A DNA stretch of 64,000 nucleotides from Micavibrio_A sp041655955 (GCA_041655955.1 JBBAEN010000001.1:62001-126000), one strand, 5' to 3'; positions 52,477 through 61,453 are shown, counted from the stretch's first letter. Made by a program: numbers and translations. Notes: a model not told the origin generated them from the sequence alone.

Positions 52477-53502
52477 ATGCATAAAATGAAAATACTCTTT
52501 ATTACGGCAACGCGGATTGGCGACGCGGTCTTGAGTACGGGCCTGCTCGATTATATGCGCGTCCGGTGGCCGGAGGCGAAAGTCACGGTGGCCTGTGGCC
52601 CCCTGCCGGCCAGCCTGTTTGAGGGATTCCCCAATGCCGCGCGCATTATCCCCGTGAAAAAACGCAAATTCCATGGCCACTGGCTGGATTTATGGAAGGA
52701 TGTCGCGGGAACCAGATGGGATATGGTGGTGGATTTACGCAATTCCGCCGTTTCACGGCTGATATGGGCGAAAAAGCGCTTTATTTACGGGCCTTCCATC
52801 GACAAAAACCTGCATAAGGTTGAACAGGCGGCAAGGACGATGGGGCTGGAAGATGCGCCGTCCCCGCGCTTGTTTTTTACGAGGGAACAGGAAGTTTTTG
52901 CGGATTCCCTGATGGGGGCTGCGGGGAGGGCGGATGTGATGACGCTCGGCATAGGCCCGTCCGCCAACTGGATCGGCAAGACGTGGGACGCCGCGCATTT
53001 TATCCGCGTCATGGAATTCCTGACCGCGAAAGACGGCCCCATGCCCCATGCCCGCGTCGCGGTGTTCGCGGCGAAGGGGGAGGAGGCGCAGGCCGTGCCG
53101 GTGCTGGAAGCGGTTCCGCCGGAGCGGCGGATCGATTGCATCGGCAAGGGCAACCCCGGAGAGGCGGCGGCGGCGCTGGCCCGGTGCGATTTCTATATCG
53201 GCAATGATTCCGGCCTTTTGCACATGGCGGCTTCTTCGGGCGTGCCGTGTTTCGGCCTGTACGGGCCGAGCTGGCCGCATCTTTACGCGCCGTGGGGCGA
53301 GCATACGGGCTATGCCTGCACCCCCCAGACCTTTGACGAACTGGTTGATTTTGAAGGCTATGATCCGAAAACCCTTGACCGGAGCCTGATGGGCGGGTTA
53401 CAACCGGAAACTGTCATTGACATAATAAAAAGTTTCGAGCCTTTATATGAGCGCGTATCACTCCATCTCACCCAAAAGGAACAGGCCCGTCAGCAGGGAT
53501 GA
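52477..53502 (+). CDS. GT9-family glycosyltransferase (heptosyltransferase-like)
   Basis: The 341-residue protein has ILFITATRIGDAVLSTGLLDYMR at the N-terminus, as in ADP-heptose:LPS heptosyltransferases, and the C-terminal nucleotide-binding motif YIGNDSGLLHMAASSGVPCFGLYGPS near 242-265. It likely adds a sugar to lipopolysaccharide or a related envelope glycan. The start 52477 is chosen because AGGATA is 8-10 bases upstream; ATG 52486 and an upstream start at 52444 overlapping ygfZ are less likely. Its last 56 bp overlap the next gene in a different frame. No other LPS genes are in the window. Confidence 0.85.
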   Translation: MHKMKILFITATRIGDAVLSTGLLDYMRVRWPEAKVTVACGPLPASLFEGFPNAARIIPVKKRKFHGHWLDLWKDVAGTRWDMVVDLRNSAVSRLIWAKKRFIYGPSIDKNLHKVEQAARTMGLEDAPSPRLFFTREQEVFADSLMGAAGRADVMTLGIGPSANWIGKTWDAAHFIRVMEFLTAKDGPMPHARVAVFAAKGEEAQAVPVLEAVPPERRIDCIGKGNPGEAAAALARCDFYIGNDSGLLHMAASSGVPCFGLYGPSWPHLYAPWGEHTGYACTPQTFDELVDFEGYDPKTLDRSLMGGLQPETVIDIIKSFEPLYERVSLHLTQKEQARQQG

Positions 53503-54418
53503 TTTTCACCTTGCCGCCGTGGATTTCAGTGTTGACGGTATCAGCAATCCCGGCCTGCTTGGCTATGAAACGCTGGAGAACTGGGAGCGCCGCGTTGCGA
53601 TAGCGCCAGAGGCTTTCGCCTCTATCTTTACCGCCAATTTTACCGATCCCGTATCGCTGGCGGTTGACCTCTATGACGATCATCTCCGCGTGGACGTCCG
53701 CTCTACCGAAGATGACGGCAAGAAATTTTCCGGTTATGCGTTCTTGTTCGCGGAAGACGCGATGGGCTGGAACGTGCCGGAATCTTACTTCCATGTGCGT
53801 AAGGATTCGCAAGGGCAGGGGATCGGGAGCCAGTGGCTGAAAAGCCGCATCGAACTCGGCGTCGCCCTTGGGGAAAGTAAAATGCAATTCGTGGCGGGTG
53901 ATGAAAACGGCGCCCATAGCTGGGGCCGCCGCGGCGTCCATGTCGATCTTGACGGGGAACGCAAGGCGGAGCGCCATGTCTGCTCGCGCCATTACCATCA
54001 CAAGCTTTATGCCATCAAGGATTTTGTCGGCTTTAACGATTACATGTATGCGGCGGGGCTTTGCGCCATGCAGAGCGCAACGGACATGACGGAACTCGCC
54101 CTGGGCGATATTCCTGTAAAGCCCTCTCTTTACGAGGCTTTATGCGAGCCGGGATCGCCCGTTTTTTCAAAGCTGGGCGAGGTTTATGAAAGCGAACCTG
54201 TGATTGGCGCATCCCCCGTCCTCGCCGTTTCCTGTGCGCGGGAGGGGATGAAAAAAGCCTTTGAAAACGCCGCCCTTCGCGGTAAGGAGCCGTGCCTTTC
54301 GCAAATCCTTGCGACGCGCGGCGCGGGATGGCCGGCTGTCATTGATTATGGCGACAGGGTGCAGATGGAAAAAATCGGCGCTTTCCTTGGCGGCTGGAAT
54401 ACAATCAGCCCCGCCTGA
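53447..54418 (+). CDS. GNAT-like acyltransferase domain protein, unknown function
   Basis: The 323-residue protein has a GNAT-type acetyl-CoA segment YFHVRKDSQGQGIGSQWLKSRIE near 117-139, including the Q/R-x-x-G-x-G pattern. The region after it (DENGAHSWGRRGVHVDLDGE) and the C-terminal 130 residues match no family I know. The annotated ATG lies inside the GT9 gene, giving a 56-bp overlap, which is unusual; no later ATG precedes the conserved part. It ends shortly before a convergent lipoprotein gene. Confidence 0.65.
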   Translation: MSAYHSISPKRNRPVSRDDFHLAAVDFSVDGISNPGLLGYETLENWERRVAIAPEAFASIFTANFTDPVSLAVDLYDDHLRVDVRSTEDDGKKFSGYAFLFAEDAMGWNVPESYFHVRKDSQGQGIGSQWLKSRIELGVALGESKMQFVAGDENGAHSWGRRGVHVDLDGERKAERHVCSRHYHHKLYAIKDFVGFNDYMYAAGLCAMQSATDMTELALGDIPVKPSLYEALCEPGSPVFSKLGEVYESEPVIGASPVLAVSCAREGMKKAFENAALRGKEPCLSQILATRGAGWPAVIDYGDRVQMEKIGAFLGGWNTISPA

Positions 54419-54445
54419 TCCCGCGTGGTTCCGCCGCCTTAGAGG

Positions 54446-55006
54446 CTATTCGTTTATTTTCATGCCTTCGGAGCTTTTATAGCCGCTCGCAGGCTGTTCC
54501 TGCTGGGCCGTCTGCTGCGGGTTTACATTCTGCTTGCTCTGGAATTGCTGGCCATGCACGTTGCGCAGGTAATCCTGACGTGCATTATGCGCCTGACCGT
54601 AGGGGAGGGCCTCTATACGCTCCCAGCCCTTATAATCCATGCAGCCTTCGAAGTCCGTATAGTTGAAATGCTCGGCATAGAGGAAACCGTCGCGTTTTGG
54701 CGAATCCCATTTGCGCAGCTTGCCGTCGGCGCTGTTCGGATCTGGAACGCGGCCCCTTTCGGTGTCGGCGGGGATGGCGTCGCGGATGGCACCCATGCGC
54801 TCAAGCTCGCTTATCTCGTTGACGCAGGAGGCGATGTCGGTATGGAGGGTTTGCTGTGCTTTCGGCCCGCGCAGGTAAAGGGCGGAGGTGGAGTTTTTAC
54901 GCTGCCAATATTGCGCGTCCTCCATTTTCGGCGTGGCCTGACAGGCCGCGACGGCAAGCGCGGAAAAGGACAGGAGCAGGAGAAGCGGTGTTTTGTGCGG
55001 TTTCAT
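54446..55006 (-). CDS. Lipoprotein of unknown function, 186 residues
   Basis: A type II signal peptide is present: MKPHKT, a Leu-rich core and lipobox VAAC, with the cysteine at about residue 21. I start at ATG 55006; ATG 55012 is also possible. The mature domain holds CVNEIS and GCMDYKGWE, giving two further cysteines likely to be disulfide-linked, and the C-terminal 40 residues are Gln/Asn-rich (QQFQSKQNVNPQQTAQQEQ). The segment GCMDYKGWERIEALPYG is reminiscent of small periplasmic lipoproteins in alphaproteobacteria, but no name can be given. Confidence 0.7.
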   Translation of the reverse strand: MKPHKTPLLLLLSFSALAVAACQATPKMEDAQYWQRKNSTSALYLRGPKAQQTLHTDIASCVNEISELERMGAIRDAIPADTERGRVPDPNSADGKLRKWDSPKRDGFLYAEHFNYTDFEGCMDYKGWERIEALPYGQAHNARQDYLRNVHGQQFQSKQNVNPQQTAQQEQPASGYKSSEGMKINE

Positions 55007-55082
55007 GATCATACCTGATTTGCGAATCTATGGGCTATTTAACCACAGCGCCCCGCCGGATTCAAAGGGGCAGTGGGCGGGC

Positions 55083-56789
55083 TTACGGCTTCATCCACCA
55101 TGTTTCCAGAACCGTGCCGTAAAGCGGCATGGTGTCTGGATGGGCGAGCGGCTCCCAATAGGCCACAAAATCGTTTTTATTATAGTAAAGCGGGATCATA
55201 TAGGCCCCCTTCATCAGGGCGGAATCGAGGGCGCGGACGCGCTCCACCAGCTCCCGCCGCGTTTTCGAGCCGGCGATGGACTGGCTCAACGCGTCAATTT
55301 CCGGATCGCAAATTCCCGCATAATTCCACCGTGACGGGGTGTTCGCGGATTCACAGCTCCAGTAAAGATACTGCTCGGTTCCGGGGGAAAGGGTGGACAT
55401 CCAGAAATAGAGCGTCATGTCGAAATCATACTCGTTAAGCCGCCCCAGAAAGGCGGCGCTATCCAGAACGCGCACGGCGGGCGTGATGCCGAGGCGCTTT
55501 AAGCTGCGGGCGAAGGAGAGGGCGATTTTCTCGTTGGACGGTTCGTCCAGCATAATCTCGAAACGCAAGACCCTGCCTGTTTCCTCATGCACGCGGACGC
55601 CGTCCCTGACGATCCATCCGGCTTCGCGCAGGAGCGCGTCGGCCTTCCTCATATTCTCCCGCATTTGTGCAGGATTTGCGTTGTCCGTGGGTGGCGGCGT
55701 GGCGGTCGCGGCAAGCTCGGTATTGGGGAAATAGCTGTTAATCCGCTCATACAGGCCGTTATAGAGAGTCCTGTTCATCCATTCGAAATCAAAGACGAGA
55801 TTAAGCGCCTGCCGCACGCGGATATCCTTGAACGGCTCGCGGCGGGTGTTGAAAATAAAGCCGCGGACGCGATCCGGCCTGCCGTGGGGGAGGGCCTCCT
55901 TGACGGCGCGGCCATCGCGGAGCGCCGGAAAATGATAGCCGGACTGCCAGTTCCCCGCATCCCATTCGCGGCGCAGATTAAGCTCCCCCGCCTTGAAATT
56001 TTCAAAGGCGATGGAATCGTCGCGGAAATAATCATAGGTGACGGTATCGAAATTATAATGGCCTTTATTGGGAAGGAGATCCGCGCCCCAATAATCTTTG
56101 ACGCGCTCATAGGTGATCTTGCGCCCTGCGTCGATGGCGGCGATTTTATAAGGGCCGCCGGACAGGAAGGGCGTTAAGGTCGCCCTGTCGAATTCCCTGT
56201 CCGCCCAATAGGTCTTGGACAGGACGGGCATCAGGGCGAGGATCATGATGGTTTCGCGGTCACGGCCTTCCCCCAGCCTGAAGGTGATTGTGCTTTTGTC
56301 CGGCGTTTCAACGCTTGTCACGAGCTTATAGATGCGGCGCATATTCGGGCGGCCATGGTCTTTCAGCGTTTCAAAGCTGAAGGCGATATCATCGGCTGTG
56401 ACGGGGGAGCCGTCATGGAACCGCGCCTTTGGATTCAGGAAGAAGGTGATGGAGGAGCGATCCGCCGGAACCTCCACCCGTTCGGCGACCAGCGGGTACA
56501 TGGTAAAAGGCTCGTCCCACGCCCGCGCCATGAGCCGATCGGTCACAAGCTCCATGCCGAGCGCCGCTTTTCCCCTGATCGTATAGGGGTTCACCGTGTC
56601 GAATGTCCCGATTGCCGCCTGTTTTAACGCGCCCCCTTTCGGAGCATCTGGATTGACGTAGGAAAAATGCGTATCATGGGGACCGTATTTTGCGTCGCCC
56701 GTCATGGCGAGGCCGTAGAGAGTTTCGGCCTGTGCCGCCGCGGGGAGCAAAAGGAGCGTCAGGATGGAGATGACAAGCGGGTAGATCAT
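55083..56789 (-). CDS. ABC-type peptide-binding protein, YejA-like (SBP family 5)
   Basis: The 568-residue exported binding protein has a signal peptide (LVISILTLLLLPAAAQA) and SBP family 5 sequence typical of YejA: HGLAMTG-like start (YGLAMTGDAKYG), NPDAPKGGALKQAAIGTFDTVNPY near 45-68, and RPNMRRIYKLV near 145. It would capture oligopeptides or antibiotic peptides (microcin C in E. coli) for uptake. The permease and ATPase genes (yejBEF) are not adjacent, so it is an orphan here. Start ATG 56789 is inferred; a larger ORF upstream overlaps the divergent macro-domain gene and is rejected. Its start codon and that of the divergent gene share the bases CATG. Confidence 0.88.
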   Translation of the reverse strand: MIYPLVISILTLLLLPAAAQAETLYGLAMTGDAKYGPHDTHFSYVNPDAPKGGALKQAAIGTFDTVNPYTIRGKAALGMELVTDRLMARAWDEPFTMYPLVAERVEVPADRSSITFFLNPKARFHDGSPVTADDIAFSFETLKDHGRPNMRRIYKLVTSVETPDKSTITFRLGEGRDRETIMILALMPVLSKTYWADREFDRATLTPFLSGGPYKIAAIDAGRKITYERVKDYWGADLLPNKGHYNFDTVTYDYFRDDSIAFENFKAGELNLRREWDAGNWQSGYHFPALRDGRAVKEALPHGRPDRVRGFIFNTRREPFKDIRVRQALNLVFDFEWMNRTLYNGLYERINSYFPNTELAATATPPPTDNANPAQMRENMRKADALLREAGWIVRDGVRVHEETGRVLRFEIMLDEPSNEKIALSFARSLKRLGITPAVRVLDSAAFLGRLNEYDFDMTLYFWMSTLSPGTEQYLYWSCESANTPSRWNYAGICDPEIDALSQSIAGSKTRRELVERVRALDSALMKGAYMIPLYYNKNDFVAYWEPLAHPDTMPLYGTVLETWWMKP

Positions 56790-57354
56790 GTTTAAACGCA
56801 TAGCGCAGAAATTAAGTCTCAACAAGCACGGGGAACGGAATATCGCCAAGATAAAGGTCGAATTCGGCGGTTTGCTGGCGCAGGATGACTGTGAATCCAT
56901 CCTCTTTTTCATGCGCCCGAACCTGCAATGGGGCGGGGGGATCAACAAGGCCGTGCTGGACGAGGCGGGCGCGGCGCTGGATGAATATGTGCTGGAGCAT
57001 GTCATCAGGCCGAAAAGCGGCAGCGTCCATACGCTCCCGCCGTTCCAGACGAAATACAAGGCCATGTTCATGGCCGTTCTGGCCGATTGGGACGGCGGCA
57101 ACGGGTTCGAGGAGCGCGATTTGCTTAATTGCTACCGTCTGGCGATTGCCAAGGCGCAGGATATGGGCATCAAATCCATGGCTATCCCCGCCATGGGGCG
57201 CGACAAGCGCGATTTTCCGCATATACGCTTTGCCCGCGTCGCTCTGAAAGGGATTTTTGACAGGCTCGACGACCGGATAGATATGATCAAAATCATGTGC
57301 GCCGACCGCACCATGATTACGACCTATCATTCGCAGATAGAAAAATTCCGGTGA
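56788..57354 (+). CDS. Macro-domain-like protein
   Basis: The 188-residue protein resembles macro domains: LQWGGGINKAVLDEAGAAL near 47-65 (the GGGVNxAI substrate loop), and MGIKSMAIPAMGRDKRDFPHIRFARVALKGIF near 124-156 (the second ligand loop, typically S-I-A-x-P-A-I-x-T-G-x-x-x-x-P). Macro domains bind or hydrolyse ADP-ribose derivatives. The N-terminal 20 residues are charged and non-conserved. The usual VNAAN motif is not evident, so catalytic ability is uncertain. It is divergent from the YejA-like gene with overlapping starts. Confidence 0.75.
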   Translation: MFKRIAQKLSLNKHGERNIAKIKVEFGGLLAQDDCESILFFMRPNLQWGGGINKAVLDEAGAALDEYVLEHVIRPKSGSVHTLPPFQTKYKAMFMAVLADWDGGNGFEERDLLNCYRLAIAKAQDMGIKSMAIPAMGRDKRDFPHIRFARVALKGIFDRLDDRIDMIKIMCADRTMITTYHSQIEKFR

Positions 57355-57374
57355 CTGTCCGGTGGACGTCCGGT

Positions 57375-57410
57375 GAAAAAATCCGGCGGCGGATTTCTCC
57401 GCGCCGGATT
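57375..57410 (-). terminator. Terminator of the PfkB kinase gene
   Basis: On the minus strand AATCCGGCG (57410-57402) pairs with CGCCGGATT (57388-57380), a 9-bp stem with a 13-base loop, followed by TTTT. It lies about 48 bp beyond the stop at 57458. Confidence 0.8.
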
Positions 57411-57457
57411 AGGGTGATTGCGCATGCGCCTTACGGGCGCGGCGCCAGGCCGCTTTG

Positions 57458-58459
57458 TCAGGCCGCTTTTTGCGGGAGCAGGGAAGAAAGGGCGACCTGC
57501 GGGCGCGGGCCGACATGGGAAATGACTTCCGCCGCCGCGATGGAGCCGAGCCTGCCGCATTCCGCCATGGAAAGGCTGCTCGTATAACCGAACAGGAAGC
57601 CCGCCGCATAGGCGTCGCCTGCGCCCGTCGTATCGACGACGCGGGCGACGGGCTCGGCCTTGATTTCCGTGACCTCGTCGCCGCGAATGATGACCGAGCC
57701 TTTCTCGCTGCGCGTCAGGGCCGCGATTTCGCATTTATTGCGGACGATGGCGAAGGCTTCTTCAAAGCTTTCGGTTTCATAGAGAGATTTGATTTCTTCC
57801 TCGTTCGCAAAGAGGATGTCGATATGGTTTTCGACAAGCTCCTGAAACGCCGCGCGGTGGCGGCCGACGCAGAAAGAATCGGACAGGGTCAGCGATACTT
57901 TCCGCCCCGCGTCATGGGCGATTTTGGCGGCCTTGTAGAAAGCCTCCATCGCCTGCGGCGGGTCGAACAAATAACCTTCGAGATAGGTCACTTCCGCGCT
58001 TTTGACGAGATCCTCGTCAATATCGTCCGGCGTCAGCTCCACACAGGCGCCAAGGAAGGTGTTCATCGTGCGCTCGCCGTCCGGTGTGATAAGAACCATG
58101 CAGCGGGCCGTGTGGGAACCTTTTTCGACGGGAGAAGTATTGTAAGTAACGCCAAGGGCCGTGAGGTCGTGGCTGAAAAATGCGCCGAGTTCGTCCTTTG
58201 CGACCTTGCCGATATAGGCGCCCTTGCCGCCAAAGGAGGCATAGGCCGCGATCGTGTTGCCGGCGGAGCCGCCGGAAGCCTGCGTCGCCGGCCCCATGGC
58301 GTCATAGAGGGCAAGGGCGCGATCCGCGTCGATAAGGTTCATCGCACCGCGCGCCATGCCGTTTTCGACCTGTGAGGCGATGAATTCTTCGGTAGAGGTG
58401 GCCAGGATATCGACGATGGCGTTTCCGATGGTCAAAAGGCCGTGGCTGGTTTTGGTCAT
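57458..58459 (-). CDS. PfkB-family kinase, adenosine kinase-like
   Basis: The 333-residue protein has the PfkB fold: IGNAIVDILA near 12, GGSAGNTIAAYASFGG near 62-77, and the C-terminal catalytic/anion-hole motif VVDTTGAGDAYAAGFLFG near 283-300 with the catalytic aspartate. SGGSAGNT near the N-terminus is the adenosine-kinase subgroup form common in alphaproteobacteria. It would phosphorylate a nucleoside or sugar with ATP. The start ATG 58459 is used; the long upstream open frame is a shadow over the divergent gene. A terminator follows. Confidence 0.88.
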   Translation of the reverse strand: MTKTSHGLLTIGNAIVDILATSTEEFIASQVENGMARGAMNLIDADRALALYDAMGPATQASGGSAGNTIAAYASFGGKGAYIGKVAKDELGAFFSHDLTALGVTYNTSPVEKGSHTARCMVLITPDGERTMNTFLGACVELTPDDIDEDLVKSAEVTYLEGYLFDPPQAMEAFYKAAKIAHDAGRKVSLTLSDSFCVGRHRAAFQELVENHIDILFANEEEIKSLYETESFEEAFAIVRNKCEIAALTRSEKGSVIIRGDEVTEIKAEPVARVVDTTGAGDAYAAGFLFGYTSSLSMAECGRLGSIAAAEVISHVGPRPQVALSSLLPQKAA

Positions 58460-58555
58460 ATCTGCGTGTTCTCTTGAATGGGTTTGAGCGTTAATATTGA
58501 AATTGTCGCATGACACGCGTATCTCTATAGAAAGATTTCCGAAAGGCAAGCATTT

Positions 58556-59212
58556 ATGGCACCGAAAAAGCCCAAATCCACGGCAAAACCCGCCCCCGCC
58601 AAGTCCGGCGCAAAGGCGGGGAAAGCCGCATCCGCAGCGCGAAAGCCCGAAAAACCGGTCAGGGAGCGCGCCGTCGCGGCGGCGCTGGATCTGGCCGCGC
58701 GGATGGGGTGGGACATGGTGACCATGGCCGACATCGCCGATAAGGCGCATATAGGGCTTTCCGAACTGGCGGACATTTTTGACGGGAAAGACGATGTGCT
58801 TACGGCCTATGGGCGGCAGGTCGATCGCCGCGTTCTGGAGGCTTTTTCCGGAGCGGATGACGGGGCGGGCGAGCGGGATCGGCTGTTTGAAATATTGATG
58901 GAGCGGATGGATATCCTGAACGAGGATCGGGAGGCCGTGCAATCGATCCTTAAATCCTTTTTGCCGGATCCGAAACAGGCGGTTATTTCCCTGCCGCATC
59001 TGGCGCGCTCGATGGCGTGGATGATGGAGGCGGCGGGGCTTTCGACGTCCGGCGTCAAGGGCGCTGTGCGCGTGTTCGGGCTGACGATCGTTTATCTGAC
59101 TGTCCTGCGGCACTGGATGAAGGATGAGAGCGAAGATCTTTCCGTGACCATGGCGGCGCTTGACAGGGCGCTCGGCCATGCTGAAAAATGCGCGAACACG
59201 TTCATGCTCTGA
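58556..59212 (+). CDS. TetR/COQ9-like protein
   Basis: The 218-residue protein has a Lys/Ala/Pro-rich N-terminus (KPKSTAKPAPAKSGAK) and then a TetR-type helix-turn-helix (RERAVAAALDLAARMGWDMVTMADIADKAHIGLSELADIF, about 37-75). The C-terminal region (AMALDRALGHAEKCANTFM-like) and the DRLFEILMERMDIL segment are also found in bacterial COQ9 proteins, which support ubiquinone biosynthesis and share the TetR fold. DNA binding is therefore not assured. It lies between the kinase gene and hemA, convergent with hemA. Confidence 0.75.
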   Translation: MAPKKPKSTAKPAPAKSGAKAGKAASAARKPEKPVRERAVAAALDLAARMGWDMVTMADIADKAHIGLSELADIFDGKDDVLTAYGRQVDRRVLEAFSGADDGAGERDRLFEILMERMDILNEDREAVQSILKSFLPDPKQAVISLPHLARSMAWMMEAAGLSTSGVKGAVRVFGLTIVYLTVLRHWMKDESEDLSVTMAALDRALGHAEKCANTFML

Positions 59213-59241
59213 GAAGGGCGCCCGGTGCTGCCGGATGCTTT

Positions 59242-60462
59242 TCAGGCGCGCATGAAATTATAAACGTGGTTTTCCGCGTACAAGGTCAAGAGAGCGCCCA
59301 CCAGTTCATCAATGTCTTTCTCGCTATGGGCTGCCGTCGCCGTCAGGCGCATGCGCTCTGTCCCGCGCGGAACGGTGGGATAGTTGATCGGCTGGATATA
59401 GATATTATACCGCTCCATCAGGATATCCGTAAGCATCCGGCAGCAAACGGCGTCGCCGACAATCAGCGGCACGATATGGCTTTCCCCGCGCAGATAGGGC
59501 AGGCCCGCGCCATCAAGACGAGCCTTGAGCGTTCCCGCGTTTTTATGGGCGCGCATGCGCTCTATCTGCGAGGTCTTGAGATATTCGACGCTGGCCAGCG
59601 CGCCCGCGAGAATTGCGGGGGGCAGGGATGTCGTAAAGATAAAGCCCGGCGCGCAGGATCTCACCGCGTCGATCGTTTCGCGCCGTCCGGTGATAAAACC
59701 GCCCATGCCGCCATAGGCCTTGCCGAACGTGCCTTCGATCATGTCGATGCGATCCATAAGGCCGCGCTCTTCGGCGACGCCGCCGCCATGCGGCCCGTAA
59801 AGCCCGACCGCATGCACCTCGTCAAGATAGGTGAAGGCGTTATAACGATCCGCCAGATCGCATATCTCCCCGATAGGGGCGATATCGCCATCCATGGAAT
59901 AGACGGATTCAAAGGCAATGATTTTTGCGCGGCCTTTCGGCTCTTGCGCCAGAAGCTCTTCCAGATGCGCCGTGTCGTTGTGGCGGAAAATTCTTTTGTC
60001 CGCGCCCGCCGACTTCATGCCGTGAATCATCGAGGCGTGGTTTTTCTCGTCCGAAAAAACCACCGGATCGGGAAGCAGCTTCAGCAAGGTCGAAAGGGCG
60101 GCCTCATTGGCCGTATAGCCGGAAGAAAAGACAAGGGCCGCCTCTTTTTTATGCAGCGCAGCAAGGGATTCTTCCAGATCGCAATGCAGCCTGTGCGTTC
60201 CCGAAATATTGCGCGTGCCGCCGGCCCCCGCGCCATAGCGGGCCACGGCGTCCTTCATCGCGTCCAGAATCACGGGGTTTTGCCCCATACCGAGATAGTC
60301 GTTGGAGCACCAGATGGTAACGGTTTTCCGGCTGCCGTCCGGCGCGGTATAAAGGGCCTTGGGAAAGTCCCCGCAAAGCCTTTCAAGGGGGGCAAAATGG
60401 CGGTAGCGTCCTTCGTCCTTGAGCGCCTCGACTTTTTGGGCGAATATGTGATTATAGTCCAT
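59242..60462 (-). CDS. hemA: 5-aminolevulinate synthase
   Basis: This PLP enzyme condenses glycine and succinyl-CoA to 5-aminolevulinate, the C4 route of haem synthesis characteristic of alphaproteobacteria. The 406 residues show WCSNDYLGMGQNP near 51-63, GTRNISGTHRLHCDLE near 80-96, YLDEVHAVGLYGPHG near 215-229 and the PLP lysine in EGTFGKAYGGMGG near 242-254. The length is standard. GGAGG lies 12 bases upstream, rather far. It is divergent from rbsK with 55 bp between starts. Confidence 0.97.
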   Translation of the reverse strand: MDYNHIFAQKVEALKDEGRYRHFAPLERLCGDFPKALYTAPDGSRKTVTIWCSNDYLGMGQNPVILDAMKDAVARYGAGAGGTRNISGTHRLHCDLEESLAALHKKEAALVFSSGYTANEAALSTLLKLLPDPVVFSDEKNHASMIHGMKSAGADKRIFRHNDTAHLEELLAQEPKGRAKIIAFESVYSMDGDIAPIGEICDLADRYNAFTYLDEVHAVGLYGPHGGGVAEERGLMDRIDMIEGTFGKAYGGMGGFITGRRETIDAVRSCAPGFIFTTSLPPAILAGALASVEYLKTSQIERMRAHKNAGTLKARLDGAGLPYLRGESHIVPLIVGDAVCCRMLTDILMERYNIYIQPINYPTVPRGTERMRLTATAAHSEKDIDELVGALLTLYAENHVYNFMRA

Positions 60463-60517
60463 ATGGATTTATACCCTCCGTCAACGCGCCTGAACAGCGC
60501 AAATATCAGGATTACAC

Positions 60518-61453
60518 ATGATAGTGGTTTTCGGCTCCATCAATATGGACGTAAATATGCGGCTTCATACATTCCCGCAGCCGGGGGAAACGGTCGTCGC
60601 GCCGAGCTATGAGATGAGCCCCGGCGGCAAGGGCGCGAACCAGTCGCTGGCGGCGGCGCGCGGCGGCGTGAAAACGGCGCTTATCGGCAAGGTCGGCGAC
60701 GACGCCATGGCGCACCGGCTCCTTATCGGGTTGCGCCGCAACGAGGTCGTGACATCAGGCGTTGCCGTGTCCGAAGTCCTGCCGACCGGCATGGCGTTTA
60801 TCACATGCGATCGCACGGGCGAGAACCAGATTGTGGTGGCCTCCGGCGCGAACGCCGACATACAGGCTTCACAGGTGCCGAACGAGATTTTAAAAGCCGG
60901 CAATATCGTCATGTTCCAGATGGAAACGCCGCTGGCGGAAAATATCGCGCTGATGGAGCGCGCCAAGGCGAACGGGGCGTCCGTGATGCTCAACCTCGCA
61001 CCCGCGATAGAGATACCGCAAAAGGCGCTGGAGCTGGTTGACTATCTTGTCGTCAACGAGCATGAGGCGCGGTATCTTGGTGAGATTTTCGGCATCGCGC
61101 GGACGCAGCAACTCCCCCAAATCGCAAAATTCCTGTCTGAAAAAGGCAAGCTTGACTGTATCGTGACGCTCGGTGAAAAGGGCGCGTTCGCCCTTACAAA
61201 GACGGGCCAGCATTGGCGCGTTCCCGCGCTGCCCGTGAAGGAAATGGGCGACACGATCGGGGCTGGCGATTGTTTTTGCGGGACGCTGGCGGCGGCCTTG
61301 CATGAAAAGCAAACGCTTGGTGCGGCGATGCGGCGGGCAAGCGTCGCGGCGAGTCTTTCCTGCACGCGCAAAGGGGCGCAGGAATCCTATCCCTATATCG
61401 CCGAGGTTGATGAGGCGCTCAAAGGCTTCCCGCAGGCGGAACTCGTATCCTGA
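60518..61453 (+). CDS. rbsK: Ribokinase
   Basis: This PfkB-family sugar kinase phosphorylates D-ribose at C5. The 311 residues have GSINMDVNM near 6-14, the PGGKGANQSLAAAR motif near 35-48, and the C-terminal DTIGAGDCFCGTLAAAL motif near 246-262 with the catalytic aspartate. These features fit ribokinase best, though fructose or other ketose kinases are possible. No ribose transporter or isomerase is adjacent. AGGA is spaced 6 bases. Confidence 0.88.
   Translation: MIVVFGSINMDVNMRLHTFPQPGETVVAPSYEMSPGGKGANQSLAAARGGVKTALIGKVGDDAMAHRLLIGLRRNEVVTSGVAVSEVLPTGMAFITCDRTGENQIVVASGANADIQASQVPNEILKAGNIVMFQMETPLAENIALMERAKANGASVMLNLAPAIEIPQKALELVDYLVVNEHEARYLGEIFGIARTQQLPQIAKFLSEKGKLDCIVTLGEKGAFALTKTGQHWRVPALPVKEMGDTIGAGDCFCGTLAAALHEKQTLGAAMRRASVAASLSCTRKGAQESYPYIAEVDEALKGFPQAELVS

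Noticed and set aside
56790..57101. Upstream extension of the YejA-like frame to 57101
   Set aside because: It is antisense to the macro-domain gene, and the signal peptide begins at 56789.
59188..60612. A 474-codon open frame antisense to hemA
   Set aside because: It covers the ALA synthase gene, which has all catalytic motifs on the other strand. The shadow frame has no recognisable domain.
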